Source: Brachynemurus nebulosus (lineage: Eukaryota > Arthropoda > Insecta > Neuroptera > Myrmeleontidae). From it: 64,000 bases of DNA. The position numbers and the translations under genes are program-made. Within the stretch, counting starts at the first letter, position 1; each line of letters opens with the position of its first letter. The stretch is from positions 4,314,001-4,378,000 of the forward strand of contig JAPWDM010000009.1 of assembly GCA_035578155.1 (NCBI GenBank). Direction: 5' to 3'. The notes beneath the pieces are model-generated. The model was not told where the DNA came from, made no database searches, and saw nothing but the letters and a program-made list of their open reading frames with translations. Positions 45,983 to 58,080 of the stretch are shown in pieces.

Positions 45983-47393
45983 CCTCTAAAACTGATACAT
46001 ACTCGAGATTCCAGGACGACAAATGAAAATTATTTCTTAAATCTTGCTAAATTTTGACATCCGGAAAAAATGTGGATTTAAAATTGTCTTTCAGGGTCCA
46101 AATCCGCAAAAGAAATTTGAAATTGAAGCATTTCAACGATATAGAAATTTCATATGCTATTAAAACATGAACATGGCTACTCTCTAAAGTCGTTTGGCGA
46201 GCGGCGAGAAGCACTATAAGAAATTTGTAGTTTTGTACAGAATTTTTAGAATAACAAGTTTAATAGTAATTTTAACCATAACGCCGATGAAACCATGGAG
46301 TACCGCGAGTTTTTGACAAATTGCGGGACACAAGCCCTCGCAAACTAAACTTCGGAAGGAACAAGAAAAACTTTACTGAATGAAATTTCTGGTTATTCAA
46401 CTAATTTAATCAATCGCGGGGTAGACGAATATTTTTGACAACAGAAAAAATTATTATAATATTTTTTCCTCTATATTCTTATTTTTAAAATAATGATGTT
46501 GATGGTGAAATGTCATCGTACGCTTATGACAATTTGACTTGTGGCAAAAAAATTTTTCTTTTTAACTAATTAAAGAATTCAGCGTGCATAAAAATTGTTC
46601 ACATTTGACGTGCGATGCAGAAAATAATCAGCGGTTTATTAAAATAAAAAAAATAGTCATGTCGGCGATAATGTATGACGATTTTTACAAAAATTTTACA
46701 TTGCCAAAGAAGAGAAAAACGGTTCCTCTTTGCGTCCCCGAAAGAGTGCTAAAAGGGTCGCTTCTATCTGACCACAGTATTTTTAGACGGTGTAATTTAT
46801 ACACGGTATAGACTTATGGAAATTGTTTTAATTGTTTTAATCCCTCGATCGCTTTGTCGGTTCTAGGTTTTCCGAAGGGTTGCTGAAGACGACGCGACAA
46901 CGATCAGGGCAGGGCAACGGGGGGAATAGTGGAGTAGGTAAACAAGTGAACTTGTCGAATGGATGGCAATGATGACGACAACAATAACAACACAGAGTAA
47001 GGAACATATTATAAAGGAAGAAACAAAACGTACTGTTAGAAAAGGAATTTGTAGCGGTTGAACCGTAGGAATATTTTTATTTGGGAAAAATTTGGATCTT
47101 TTGAAGTTTCTTGATTTTTCGTTTCTTCTTTTACTTTTTCTGTTCTCTATTGCAAGTTTGGTCTTCAGATGTTTTTTTTTTGGTTTTTTTTTTTGTTGTT
47201 TCACATTTCCGTTTTCGTATATCATTTTTATTGATGTACGTATTTCCTTTTTTGCAACCAACGAGTTGCTATATTTGACATTGTTTGATTTGATTGGTTT
47301 TGATCCAAACTAAAAGGTTTTTAGTTTCTTTTGTTTATGAAAAAAAATTTTTTAATTTTTTCATTTTTATTTTTATTTTTATTAATTTTTATA
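45983..47393. other. DNA of mixed composition, no gene recognised
   Basis: A 132-codon minus-strand frame at 46863-47261 is Lys-rich in its first half and hydrophobic in its second. It overlaps homopolymer-rich DNA and shows no known domain, so it is not called. Confidence 0.5.
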
Positions 47394-47446
47394 TTCTTGT
47401 CTTGATAATGGTGTTTTGAGACACCGAAACCGGTCGACATGTTCAA
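47394..47446 (+). ncRNA. Decayed hammerhead-like motif, second type
   Basis: Stem I TGTC (47398-47401) pairs with GACA (47436-47439). The core is UUGAUAA (47402-47408), differing from CUGAUGA at two positions, both transitions. An extra U is followed by stem II GGTGT (47410-47414), loop TTTGAG and ACACC (47421-47425). Then come GAAA (47426-47429), self-complementary stem III ACC/GGT (47429-47434) and C at 47435. Layout and extra U match the motif at 28274 although the stems differ in sequence. The core changes make activity unlikely. Confidence 0.45.
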
Positions 47447-47710
47447 GATTGGTTAAAAAATTCTGTTTGGTTTTTTGCTGGTCTTAATATTGAGGTTTAT
47501 CGCCAAATAAAGTCAAATAATGAACTTACAAATTTAATCTTTTGAAGTTTTGTGTAAATAAATTGGCGAAAAATTTGAATTAAGATTCAGAATGAATTGA
47601 AAAAATCAATTTTCAGAGTGTAACCAAGAACGCAGTCAGTCTTTGAAAATTTTTAGGGGAACGTGTTACATCGTACGGGATTATGGGTATCGTTCGAAAG
47701 GGTTTGTAAA

Positions 47711-47933
47711 CACGGCCATATTAACCCAAAGTGCCACCCTTGGCACCGTGAAAAATGCCGCCCCGCACTTTTTGCTCAAATACAAGAAAATCGTACCATT
47801 TCCTACTTTTTTTCGACTTTCCCGAGCAAAAAAACAAAAAAAAACAAAAGGACATTTTACAACTTTTTTACAATTTTTGCCGCTCTGTTCTAAAAATCTG
47901 CTGCCCCTAAAAACTTGCCACCCCTAGGCCATG
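47711..47933. repeat. Probable old hAT MITE
   Basis: CACGGCCATATTAACCC at the left and CCCCTAGGCCATG at the right, with GC-rich CCACCCTTGGCACC and GCTGCCCCT inside, resemble the hAT elements at 9168 and 22700. The flanking octamers GTTTGTAA/GCTTACAA agree at only 5 of 8. The open frames here are not considered genes. Confidence 0.4.
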
Positions 47934-47940
47934 GCTTACA

Positions 47941-48696
47941 AATTAATACTTTTACTAGAAATTTTAAAAATTTCTTAAAAACCGTCATTTTAAAAATCCA
48001 AAATCGAATAAGATCAGTCTTGTTTTTGCAGTATTTTTAAACAAAATCAAAACCAGGTCTGAGACTATGAAGCTTTTATAAAAAAATATAGGTACAGTGC
48101 CTATTTTAAAAGTCCACCCGATAGATTTTTTTATACGTATCACATTGACTATCGTCGAAGACGGTTTAGGCGTTTAGCTGGCGGTGTTATTATGTACATA
48201 CTGCTTATGTTACAACTGCTATAATAACTGATCGTAGGATCTTTGCAATTAGTACAATAGGCATAAATATTTGAACATGTATGTTGTACATCTTCCCGTT
48301 TCACTCTTACAACAAAAATATTCTTCTTTGACTATTTCCAATAAAAAGTTTTTACCCACTTTTGTGAAAAAAACTCATGTTTTCACAGAGACTTATAAAC
48401 TCATCATAATTAATTAATCTATCTTTGGTTCTGGTAGGAAAATTAGTTTTCATTTTTTTTCTTTTATTGTTCGATCGTGAATTTGGAAATTGTTTTAAAT
48501 GATTTTATTGGTTCATTTGAAAATGTTTTTCACCCGCGTTTAATTGTTGTTTTATTGGTAATTTAGTGGCGTAGAATTAATTATTTCGGTTTTAATAAAT
48601 TTTTTATTGTTTTGTTTCATATAAAATGAATTTTCTTATTTCTGTAAGTTATATTTCCAACAAGTTTGTGATATTAGTGAATATTTCTCATTTTAG
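47941..48696. other. AT-rich DNA, no feature recognised
   Basis: No supported feature. Confidence 0.5.
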
Positions 48697-48756
48697 TTGA
48701 ATTTCTATTCTGGAAATTCAGCTGTTATAACGGCTCTTCTGGTAAGATCGAAATTT

Positions 48757-48828
<72 letters not shown>

Positions 48829-49258
48829 TTATGTGTCTCTGCGATAACTCCCGAACGAAGCATCCAATTTTTACGACATTTGGTGAAAAGGTTAAAAGCC
48901 CAAAATGCCTGTATGAGTTCGTTAGCCAGACACGTCCGATAAGCCAAAATTTTTGTTATTTTTCGCCATTTTTTTGGTGGTTACTTGTAAACATTGGTCA
49001 GAATTCAAATATTTTTTAAATAATTTTTTTTTTACACTGTCAAAAAGAAAGTCAGAAATCACATAAGGAAAGCTATTGAACTGGTTTTTAAAAAAAATTA
49101 AAGATTCTAAGAAAAACTAATTTTTCACCGATTTTGAAATTTTTTTCACTGTTAGAAAGTTAAACTATTTTAGATGGATACACGTTGTTATATGAGATCC
49201 GCCAGTGTCCAGTCTTTGAAAATTCGCTATGTTATGCCGATGTTGCGTCAGGGGTATC
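48697..49258 (+). mobile_element. Helentron-like repeat with (TA)n, plus-strand copy
   Basis: This aligns with 31598-32130 throughout: a TCTGGAAATTCAGCTGTTAT 5' block, a (TA)n tract at 48761-48824, CGATAACTCCCGAACGAAG, CCAGACACGTCCGATA, and a 3' end AAATTCGCTATGTTATGCCG then GTCAGGGGTAT. The TA tract lies at the same place in both copies but differs in length. Confidence 0.65.
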
Positions 49259-49879
49259 TAATCTTTGATATTAAGACAGCAAAATAATCTGAAATTGATG
49301 ATGTCATTACATTTTTTAAATTTCTTTAAAGTAAAAAATTACGGAAATGGTTTGAATTAGACAAAATGATGCAATTTCGATAATTTTGGTATGAAGTTTC
49401 CTTTTTTTTAACGCATTAAAAGCAGAAAATTCTTTCAAAAAAATCTTATTCTTATCCAACGAATACACTTCTTTTGTTAATACTACACTTCCGGTCGTGG
49501 CAAAAATCAATAAAACGATGACAAAAACTTAGCATTTACCAATTTTCGACTATTACGTTGTTGCATTAAACAGTGGCATATCTAAATTTAATTCTCGTCT
49601 GGCAAAAAAAACAACATCCCTATTATTAAGTATCATTTACACAAATACTCCTTATTATAAGCCTTAATTCCATTTCAATTATCGAATTTTAATTTTTGTG
49701 CCCTCCTCAGCCCGCTCGCACTGACTCACCAAAACCAACCAACGAAAATTTTGTATATTTTCAATTAAATTCCTAAATCCTTATGCGCAATAAAATGACG
49801 TCGTTATTATCGCTACAGTACTTATCTACCTATAGATAGAAAAAGGTTACATATACTGATGCGGGGGGATTCCCCGCAC

Positions 49880-49964
<85 letters not shown>

Positions 49965-49989
49965 ACTTATACTGCATTAGTAAAATGCA
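49259..49989. other. AT-rich DNA with a (TA)n tract
   Basis: A (TA)n tract of about 77 bases occupies 49883-49959, directly preceded by a small hairpin (TGCGGGG and CCCCGCA) at about 49860-49879. No gene was recognised. Confidence 0.5.
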
Positions 49990-50901
49990 TAGGGTGAATG
50001 CGGGAGAGATGCCGTACATTTTGAAAACACTTGATAATTCTTAAAGTATGCATTTAATTGATTTGAAATTTGGTACACAATAAATGTAAACATTGTTCTT
50101 TAAAACTATTTATAAATAATTTTAAATTTTGAGTCAATAAGGATTCATAATTAACATTTTTGTAGAGCCTGCAAAGCGGCGTCCCTCCCACACCTATGGG
50201 AGAAATGCCACATCAAAAAAGCACAGACCCCGCATAGTTCATATTAAAAATTTTACATTTTACACACATCTCCATACATGATGCATGCCATATGTAACCA
50301 TATTTGTCACTTTATATATCTTAATCAGTCAGCTTTTTTTGCTGTTTCTGAGTACTTTTCAAAACATTCAATACACAGGCAATCATTATTATTTTCGTTA
50401 TGTTCACTAATAGGAGAGCTCTTCCTGATCCATTAATGGATCTTTTATATTTACGTGGCATAATTTACAGTCCAAAAAAATTGTATAATTAAGGTATAAG
50501 TCTATGTTTTTAATGTGTAATATAATGCGGCATCTATACCAACTTTAAATGCGGCATCTCTCCTTTTTGTTGGGATAGATGCCGCATGTTGCTATAGCAA
50601 GCATAGTGCGGAATTCTAACCTAAAATTTTCTACAGTACTTTTAAAATATACCTAAATTTATAACAAAACTCATTTTCATTAAAACAATGAAATATACAT
50701 TCTTAAATTCTAATGAATTAAATGCTTGATAAAATATTATGTTAAAAAACTTACTTTTCAATAATGAAAAGTTGGATAATTACTAAACTAATGCACTGAT
50801 TACTAAACTAATCCATTAATAGTGCTGTCTATCAATCAACGGACGAACTATGGCTACTGCGGCGTCTCTCCCGACGCGGCATCGCTCCCGCACTTACCCT
50901 A
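49990..50901 (-). mobile_element. pogo/Tigger-like element, 908 bp, copy 2 (inverted)
   Basis: The element spans 49992-50899 with TA on both sides. It is the reverse complement of the element at 18349-19253 along its whole length, with scattered substitutions. The ends are GGGTGAATGCGGGAGAGATG and CGCTCCCGCACTTACCC. The GATGCCGC subterminal repeats and the transposase relic are retained. Confidence 0.88.
50244..50461 (-). pseudogene. Internally deleted pogo-type transposase relic, copy 2
   Basis: This is homologous to 18839-19055. The C-terminal finger frame stays continuous across the region where copy 1 has a frameshift, but several codons have become stops: the Trp after KKAD and a finger Cys are both TGA. 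The N-terminal MPRKYKRSIN start is preserved. The same deletion joins N- and C-terminal pieces in both copies. It cannot encode an active transposase. Confidence 0.6.
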
Positions 50902-53839
50902 ATATCGTAACGGTATAGTTATCGCTATTCAAATATCATCGTTTTATTGTGTTTGGTATATATGCAAAATATATATTGCAAATTTCAATTTCTTTGCTAC
51001 ATACACTACCCCCACCCCCATTCCATCCCTCGCGGTACCACGTAGGGGGTAATAAGTGAGCGCAGCATTTGCTTGGCGTTTGTATTAGAAAATAGACAAA
51101 TAGAGAAGTGTAATGAATGTATAGGTATGTATAGGAATTATTTTGATGCAGATATCTAGAAAGGTATTTACCGTCATCTATGTACTATAAGTAATACCTA
51201 TTATTGTGCAATTGTTAATATTACTCGCTCGGCGTCTCTGAAATAAAGTGAAGGTAGATTAGGATTGGGTGAGAATGCAACACGGGGCGGAAAGGGAAGC
51301 GTATTTATATATTTAACAATTATTATTATTATTAATTAAAACCGATAAGATTTAGTTGGTGTATTTTTGGAAAATGTTTTGTTGGGAAAGTATTTGAAGA
51401 GGGATTTAGAATTAAATAAATAAGTTTATTTTTGTATTTAGTAAAAATAAATAGGTAATATTTATTAATTTTTAACAAAAACTGTTACAGTAGCTCGAAT
51501 TTTTCACAATAAGGTTCTTGACTGAAGTTACAAAAATATTCTAAAAGCATTGTCTTTGTATATCAGTTAAGTGATTTTTTTATTTTTGACAGATTCTGTA
51601 AAAAATCATCAAAAACAATAACCTTACAATTTTAAATGAGAAAAAGGCGGGAAAAACACCTCACTATAATGACGTCACAGTTTGATGCAACTAAACGTCA
51701 ATGTCAATATTTATTACCTCAAAATTTTGATTATATTCATAAAATGTCAAAGTAAAAGCAAGTATTTATTTCAATTCAGTTCGATTATTATTACAATATA
51801 TATAAGCTAATAGAAATATTCAAAAGAAAACACAATTTCATCTCACCGATGAAAATTATCAAAATCGACATAATATTTAGCTACAAAATGTTACGTCATT
51901 TTCAAGAAATGGCGCGTTTTCACTAATTTGAATATTTGTTAAAAAATGGCGATTTTCAAAATAAAATTTCTAAATAGTTATCAAATTTTTTAAAGTTTCA
52001 TCATTAAAATTGGACATATGTAATGATAATGCATAGAATTATTTAACACTTGACACAAATTTTAAATACAGCCAAGTACCGTATTCTTGAAATAGAATAT
52101 TTCTTGGCTTTATTTAATGTTCAAATTAGGTTTTAATGTGTTCAGCATTGATTTTTTTAAAAGTGGTCAAAAATCTGAGGAGACCATCTGATAAGAATGA
52201 CAGACGTGACGAATATAAACGGATTTCGTTGTTGTTGCACCTACGGATTCCTAACAAATGTGCAGTCTTAAACGATTCCTTCTCATGAGATTGCAGCCTT
52301 TGGGCATCGTAGGACCTGAAACAAAAAGAATACGCTTTAGTTTACAAACGGTTAGGGCTGGATCGGGGTTTACGAACGGGGGGCGCAACAACAAAATTTG
52401 CTCCCCTCTCGTCGACAACTGTTGGTCCGGCCATGCAAACGGCACACAGACGATTAGGATTACTTTTTTTCTTTAGGATTACTTAGGATTAGGAATTTCA
52501 ATAATATATTTTGAAAAGTATTAATCTTTTAAAATATTGGAATTTGAGAAGTTGATCCAACAGTTTTTATTTTACCCCGATTTGCTTTCGCAAACATTTT
52601 CGCTCAATGTTTCGCTCTAAAAAAATTGTAACACAAAAAAATTATTTTTGCTTCGGAAACTATGTACCAAAGTAGTGGAAGCATTGTACAGTGGAACTCA
52701 AAGAAGTGTAACGAAATGTTCTCTTGCCTTCTTGAGTTGCAATTCTTGGAATTCCGGTGACGCTTTAAATATATATATTTTTGAGACCGTCACAGGAACT
52801 TAAGAAGGCAAAAGAGTATGTTCCCCTTTTGATGCAATCTAAGCACAAAATCATTTTAGAGATTGGAAAGAGGTCTGTTACGAGTACGAGGAAGCTATGT
52901 GTGTACTCTTGCCCATACCCCTCCCAGGAATCGTTGTGTATTTTAATATATATTTGTTAAATTTTTCATGTTTAAAAATAGATATAGGTAATTAATCTAT
53001 ATTTTACGATCATATTTATAACTTGTTTAAGATAACAAACTATACCTAAATATAATTGAATTCACCAAATAAAAATTCAAGTACTCAATTTTTTCCCATG
53101 CAAAATTTTAACCCAAACGTACGAATAAATTAAATATGGTAGTTACGATGATAATATTTAATAAAAATATGTACTGGTCGCTTTAATTTTTACTTACTCA
53201 TTTACATATGACTATTTATTATAATAAATAATTTATAAAAAAAATTTATAAACTAGTTCTGCTGTTTTTTTTATTATTATTATTATGAATGTTTATCAAT
53301 TTCATGTAAGTAAAAATTAATAAATTATATTGCATATTAAATAGACTTCTATGAATGTATATCATAACTTGGTTAATATATAACAATTGTATGTATTAAC
53401 TCTGTAACTCACTAACTAACCTTCACCCAGGCGCTGTTTACGGCAGATTTTTATCAAAAAATGGTAATATTAATAATGAATGCACATATAGTTGATGTGG
53501 GGTGATTAAATCAACTGACATATTAAACACTGACTGATGGGGAAAAGGGTTCGAAAAATATTAATAAATTTAGGGTATGCAAATAACTTGATATCATTCT
53601 ATGGATTGGAAACGTTTGTTTTTTTTTTTTGTCTAGATGTTGGTTGTAAGGAATCGTTTCAGAAATAACACAATTAGTCATTTACGTGAAGAATGAGTTA
53701 TGCTGATTGGGTATTAAATCAGTTGCGACCGAAAATCAGTATCATTTTGGAATAATTTACGCCCGAGGATGTGTTCAATGTTTATGAATACAAAAATACG
53801 TTGGGAAACAGAACACAAATTTCTTTCAGTTAAGAATTT
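50902..53839. other. AT-rich DNA, no gene recognised
   Basis: No gene or complete element was delimited. A short GC-richer patch at 52345-52445, with GGGCTGGATCGGGG and ACGGGGGGCGC, resembles the ends of GC-rich hAT MITEs but has no partner. The overlapping open frames there are not supported. Confidence 0.5.
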
Positions 53840-54005
53840 TCGAAATTGTCTTTCCGCAAGTGTTGGTCTTACAGTTTTGCTTAAATTTTGCATTTTTTTG
53901 CTAGTGTATAAGGCAAAGACTAATAACAAACCATGATCTAGGAAGACCAATCGAGAAGGTTATAAATTGTATAAGACCAAGAGGAAAGCAAGTGTCTTGT
54001 TAAAC
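53840..54005. repeat. Possible decayed CAAGAC-family fragment
   Basis: TTGGTCTTACAGTTTTGC, AGGAAGACCAATCGAG, ATAAGACCAAGAGG and AGCAAGTGTCTTGTTAAACT follow the order of the hAT family at 12466 but are strongly diverged. No ends were found. Confidence 0.35.
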
Positions 54006-54093
54006 TATAAGGATCTCTAGAGATTTACGAGATGTTGTTATGCAAATTTTTGAATAATCTCCTATATGGCTTGTCAGTTACGTAATAATTTAC

Positions 54094-54733
54094 TACACGG
54101 AGAGAAAATTCCTATAAAAATTACTGTGCTCAGCACTACAATCGACGTGTAAAAGGCGAACATATTAAATTCTGTAAGGTAAAAATATAAAGATTATAAT
54201 TAATCATAAAAAATTTAAAGGATGGAATGTTCTTTTCGTAATATTATCTCCGTAAAATTTGTAAAACAGCACAGTAAAAAGTTCCATTACCGACAAAAAA
54301 ATAATTTTTAATTGTGTTTTTTTAAAAAAATTTCCATGCTTAGATGCTAATAATAGAAAGAAAAAAAACAGAAAGAAGGTTGGTTTTGTTGGGAACGCTG
54401 TAATGAAATGTATCTCAATCAGCGAGTCACATGCGAATCATAGGTGTGGACATATTGTTGGCAATCATTTTTGTATACATGTTTTTACAGGTACAGTGCA
54501 ACCAATATAAGGTCGCGAGTCAGATGCGCAAATGAAAGAGTACGACAACAAGAATTAAACTATAATATACATGCATAAGAGTGTGATAAAAGTTGTGTTA
54601 GCACCACATTAAATTTTACCATGCTAGCACATATTTTTTATTTTGGTCGTCGATCGCGCACGGATTATAGGGGAGCATAGTAATTTTTCTGAAATTTTCT
54701 CTACAAAAATTATAGGATTTTTCTCTCCGTGTA
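54094..54733. mobile_element. CACGGAGAG-family TA element, long copy, 636 bp
   Basis: The element spans 54096-54731 between TA dinucleotides. The left ~80 bases match the palindromic family (CACGGAGAGAAAATTCCT and ACAATCGACGTGTAA). The right end keeps TTTTTCTCTCCGTG but is otherwise diverged. About 480 bases of unrelated AT-rich DNA separate the ends, unlike the compact hairpins at 10730 and 16135. It could be a longer ancestral form or a hairpin that acquired foreign sequence. Confidence 0.7.
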
Positions 54734-54900
54734 GAATTTTTGAAAATTTCTTAGGAATATTCATCAAGATGCAAGAGTAAACAGTAATTGGTTTAATTTT
54801 TGCGGTATTTTGACAAAAAAGATAAAAGAAACGTGGACCAAGGTTGAATTTTACAAGACAACGACTGTAAGATTCTGTGTAAGAATAAGGTTATTAGAGC

Positions 54901-55167
54901 ATTAATTCTAGCCAAGGTCAGATTTACCTCTGTGGAGCACTGAATACTTCATATATGGAGGCCTCCTTAAAGAAATTCCTAAATTTTTTAAATTTTCCCG
55001 GGTTGGTGAGCAAAACAAAAAAAGAAAGAGAGAAAACGCTTACCTATCTTGTCTATTCTATTCCTTAATTTTGAGATTTTATTCGATTTTGTTGCGGGCC
55101 CTATTGTGTGGGGGCCCCGGGGTATGTGCCCCAACTGTCCGTATGTAAATTCGACTCTGATTTATTC
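54901..55167 (-). mobile_element. hAT MITE, 251 bp, inverted relative of 39118
   Basis: The element spans 54909-55159. Its right part is the reverse complement of the left part of the 39118 element: GGGGCCCCGGGGTATGTGCC, CCCTATTGTGTGGGGG and GAGATTTTATTCGATTTTGT all recur inverted. The octamers ATTAATTC and ATTTATTC match at 7 of 8. The left TIR is degraded. Confidence 0.72.
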
Positions 55168-57265
55168 TACAAAATCATTGGTCTATAAAATTTATCACTG
55201 TAAGAAAATAATTCAAATATCACTATATTTATCATAAAAATAACATTAAACAAAAAAACCCATATATTTTTAAATTTTTCTGGAAACTCAGCTTCTCTGT
55301 GTGTCTGCTTTAAAAAAATTTAATTCAGAGAATTAAACTCGGGACTCATTCGTTCCCGTTCCTTTTTTTTTTAGCTCACGGAAACCCGTTCACTCCATTC
55401 TGATTCAATTAATTAATTTCTTAACGGTTCGATCGATCTCCCCTTCTGGAAAAAGACGGTGCAAGAAGTTTTTTCTCTACATTTCACCCAGCCTAATACC
55501 CCTATTCATATATTTATTACCAATATCGTATTCAAGTAGCTAAACTACCAACTCGACTCTACGTGTACATGAGAGAGACAATGTCGTTTGATAATAATGA
55601 ATTTAGATAAATCATGAGGTGTATTGTCAGTTATAATAGTTGCACAGATCAACTAGATTAAGTGTACATATAAAAAGCTGTCGTACGTACGGTGCAATGT
55701 TGTGCAATTTACACCGCTTCTGATTTAGTTTGTTACTGTTCGTCGTTTTTTTTTTTTTTAATCAACTCGTGAAATTTAAACAGAAAAAAATATGAAGTGT
55801 GTCGTATTTAAGCGTAAAAATTCTATTGAACAAAAAAATTCTCAAAATAAAGGGATATCTATAAATAAATTTATTTTTAATTGCTGGTTGTTAATCACAT
55901 AGGTCGGCCATGACAGTATATACTATATATATACAAGCTGCGTAGTCATACATATTAAAGCATATTGCTCAAAAGACTAAATCACTGATATACAACGTTT
56001 TTTTTTTATTTTTTTAACTTTAATTGTTTTTATTTTGTAAATTTAGCTTAAAAATTTATTACTTAATAAAAAAAAATACTGTAACTTGTGATTTTTTTCA
56101 AATGAATATTAAAATACAGCTAAATTCACCTTTTTCTTTCTGCTGAAATAATTACTCTTCTCGTTTTGAGTATTCTTTTGATTTTTTTGTCAAGCTACGA
56201 ATTCGAGTAATGGAGGCTATCTAAATCGACAGACGTTTTTTTTAATTACCAAAAATAAACTTTTGTCTTTGTTATCTATCATATTTTCCAAAAAATCAAA
56301 CTAATAAACTACTTACTTTTTAATAAAACTTGTTTTAAAGTGAGGTGTAATGTAAGTGACCGATTAAAAGTTACATTTTTATCAAAAATATATAATATTT
56401 TATGAAATTTATTATTAAAATAATTTATTGAAACAATATTTTTTTAAATTTACTTAAATGAAGCTATTTGTTATCAAAACAGAATAGAAAATTCTCATTG
56501 TGTACAAGATGAAAAATTATGTTCCTTTTTGAGTAATGTAAGTGACCACCTACTTTATCTTGTATAAAGAAAATTTATATGCATTTTTTGTTGTTTGATT
56601 TCTTAAGTTCAAATCGTATTCGATTTAATTTGACTAAATTTTAGTGGATTTACTCATTAAATACGAAATTCAAAAGATTTTAATCCCAATTTTGTGACCA
56701 TGGAATTACCCTATAAATGATCTGTTTTGTTGTATGTATCATAATCGTTTGGTGGGGTAGCGGTGTCCACACCGTTTGCCGGCGACAGTGGGCACAGGGT
56801 AGTTATGATTATGTAATAGCAAGTTTGTATCTTTCTTTATCTGTGGTTAGTTGGCTTTGAACAACTACTGTGTATTTTAGAGCAATATGAATATATGCAA
56901 ATAAATCAAGCTAGTTTTAATTTAATTTCTTATTGTATAGAGTAAAATGACAATCAATTATTTTGTAGGTATCATATGATTGTTCGGGTACATACCCCTT
57001 CTATTCACACTTAAAACTCGACTGAAAAGTCTGATCGAACGCGTACGAATACGTACGAATGCAAATGTACGGTTTGTTTGACTGATTGAGTATAAAAAGT
57101 ATTTGTAAAGAAATGTATTATTGGTCGTTGTTGATGATAATGAATATTCAAACAAAAAAAAAAAAAAAAAAAAAGAAAAATATAGTCTGTACCACAAAAA
57201 ATTGAATGTTAGATGTGGTGACAACAGTAATTTTAGTAATAAGTAACTATTCGTAGAGAAACAAT
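55168..57265. other. AT-rich DNA, no gene recognised
   Basis: A poly-A tract at about 57154-57174 creates a Phe-rich minus-strand frame that is not a gene. A GC-richer patch at 56755-56805 was not recognised. Confidence 0.5.
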
Positions 57266-57791
57266 TACCGTAAAACCATCTAGACCCGGACACTTTTTTA
57301 CATTTTTTTTTGGTTAATTTTATGTTTATACATGTTTCCTTCATAGATATCACCAATAAAAGTATAACCATTAGAAAGAGTGTATATTATTTGTTATATC
57401 GCTGACCCATTTGTTTTATTATAAGTAAAAATAAAAAAAATAAAAACTAATTAGTAAGTGTCCGGGTCTACACCCTAAATCGGTCTTGACCCGGACACTT
57501 ACTTAAATAATGTAATAACATGCAAACTAATCTCTCCCGTCGGGGTTAGGACAGTGTTTTATGTCGTCTGATGTCTTTGAACCTGTCAAAGGCTTCAAAA
57601 CATTTTGTGGGAAGGGAGACGGGTCAATGCATAGTATGCCTCTCTATGAAGTAAACATGCAATATGACACCAGAAGGAGGCATAAACCGCGTAATTCTGG
57701 CGGGAATATAACGCATGGATAGCGGAAGTTATAGCCAATGCGAATCGTGGCCATAGTGTTATAAACTGATATGTCCGGGTTTAAACGGATA
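57266..57791. mobile_element. Possible pogo-like element with CCCGGACAC repeats
   Basis: TACCGTAAAACC followed by TAGACCCGGACACTT starts at 57266. GTGTCCGGGTCTAC and GACCCGGACACTT recur at 57460 and 57490, and TGTCCGGGTTTAAACGGATA ends at 57791. TA-flanked CCGT or TCCGT ends with repeated CCCGGACA blocks fit a pogo-type MITE with subterminal repeats. The right end is degenerate, so limits are provisional. A minus-strand frame of 97 codons at 57644-57937 crosses the right end and shows no domain. Confidence 0.5.
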
Positions 57792-57984
57792 TATGTATGT
57801 AGCATATATTTTTTTATATATACATCGAATATAACTTCAAACATCATTAAATGATGCGCGATAAAATTCTGAACACATACATCAATGTACTTATATCTGC
57901 CTCTATCTCCAACATCCCCTACTAATACATTATTCACTTCAATTTATAATATAAATAGTTTTGCCTAAAAGAACAGTTTTTAGT

Positions 57985-58075
57985 TGTGTTTTTCATCTGA
58001 TGATGGCGTAATTGCCGAAAGTCGACTCATTGTACGATTTTTGTTGTGAAAAGTGACAAAGCAACGATCCAATGT
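57985..58075 (+). ncRNA. Hammerhead-like motif in a Penelope-like fragment, third copy
   Basis: The core CUGAUGA lies at 57997-58003, then an extra U, stem II GGC/GCC (58005-58007 and 58014-58016), GAAA at 58017-58020 and AGTCGACT followed by C at 58028. The proximal stem I pair is A-T (58029 with 57996) where the 28274 copy has G-C, and the next pair is T-A in both. The third pair and the distal stem are lost. Downstream ACGATTTTTGTTGTG and GTGACAAAGCAACGATCC match the palindrome at 28177. Only one arm is present. Confidence 0.5.
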
Positions 58076-58080
58076 TTTCA

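Noticed and set aside
46863..47261. 132-codon minus-strand frame, Lys-rich then hydrophobic
   Set aside because: The composition follows homopolymer runs on the opposite strand, and no recognisable family was found.
56958..57371. 137-codon minus-strand frame with a Phe run
   Set aside because: The Phe run comes from a poly-A tract, and the frame crosses the start of a probable pogo-like element.
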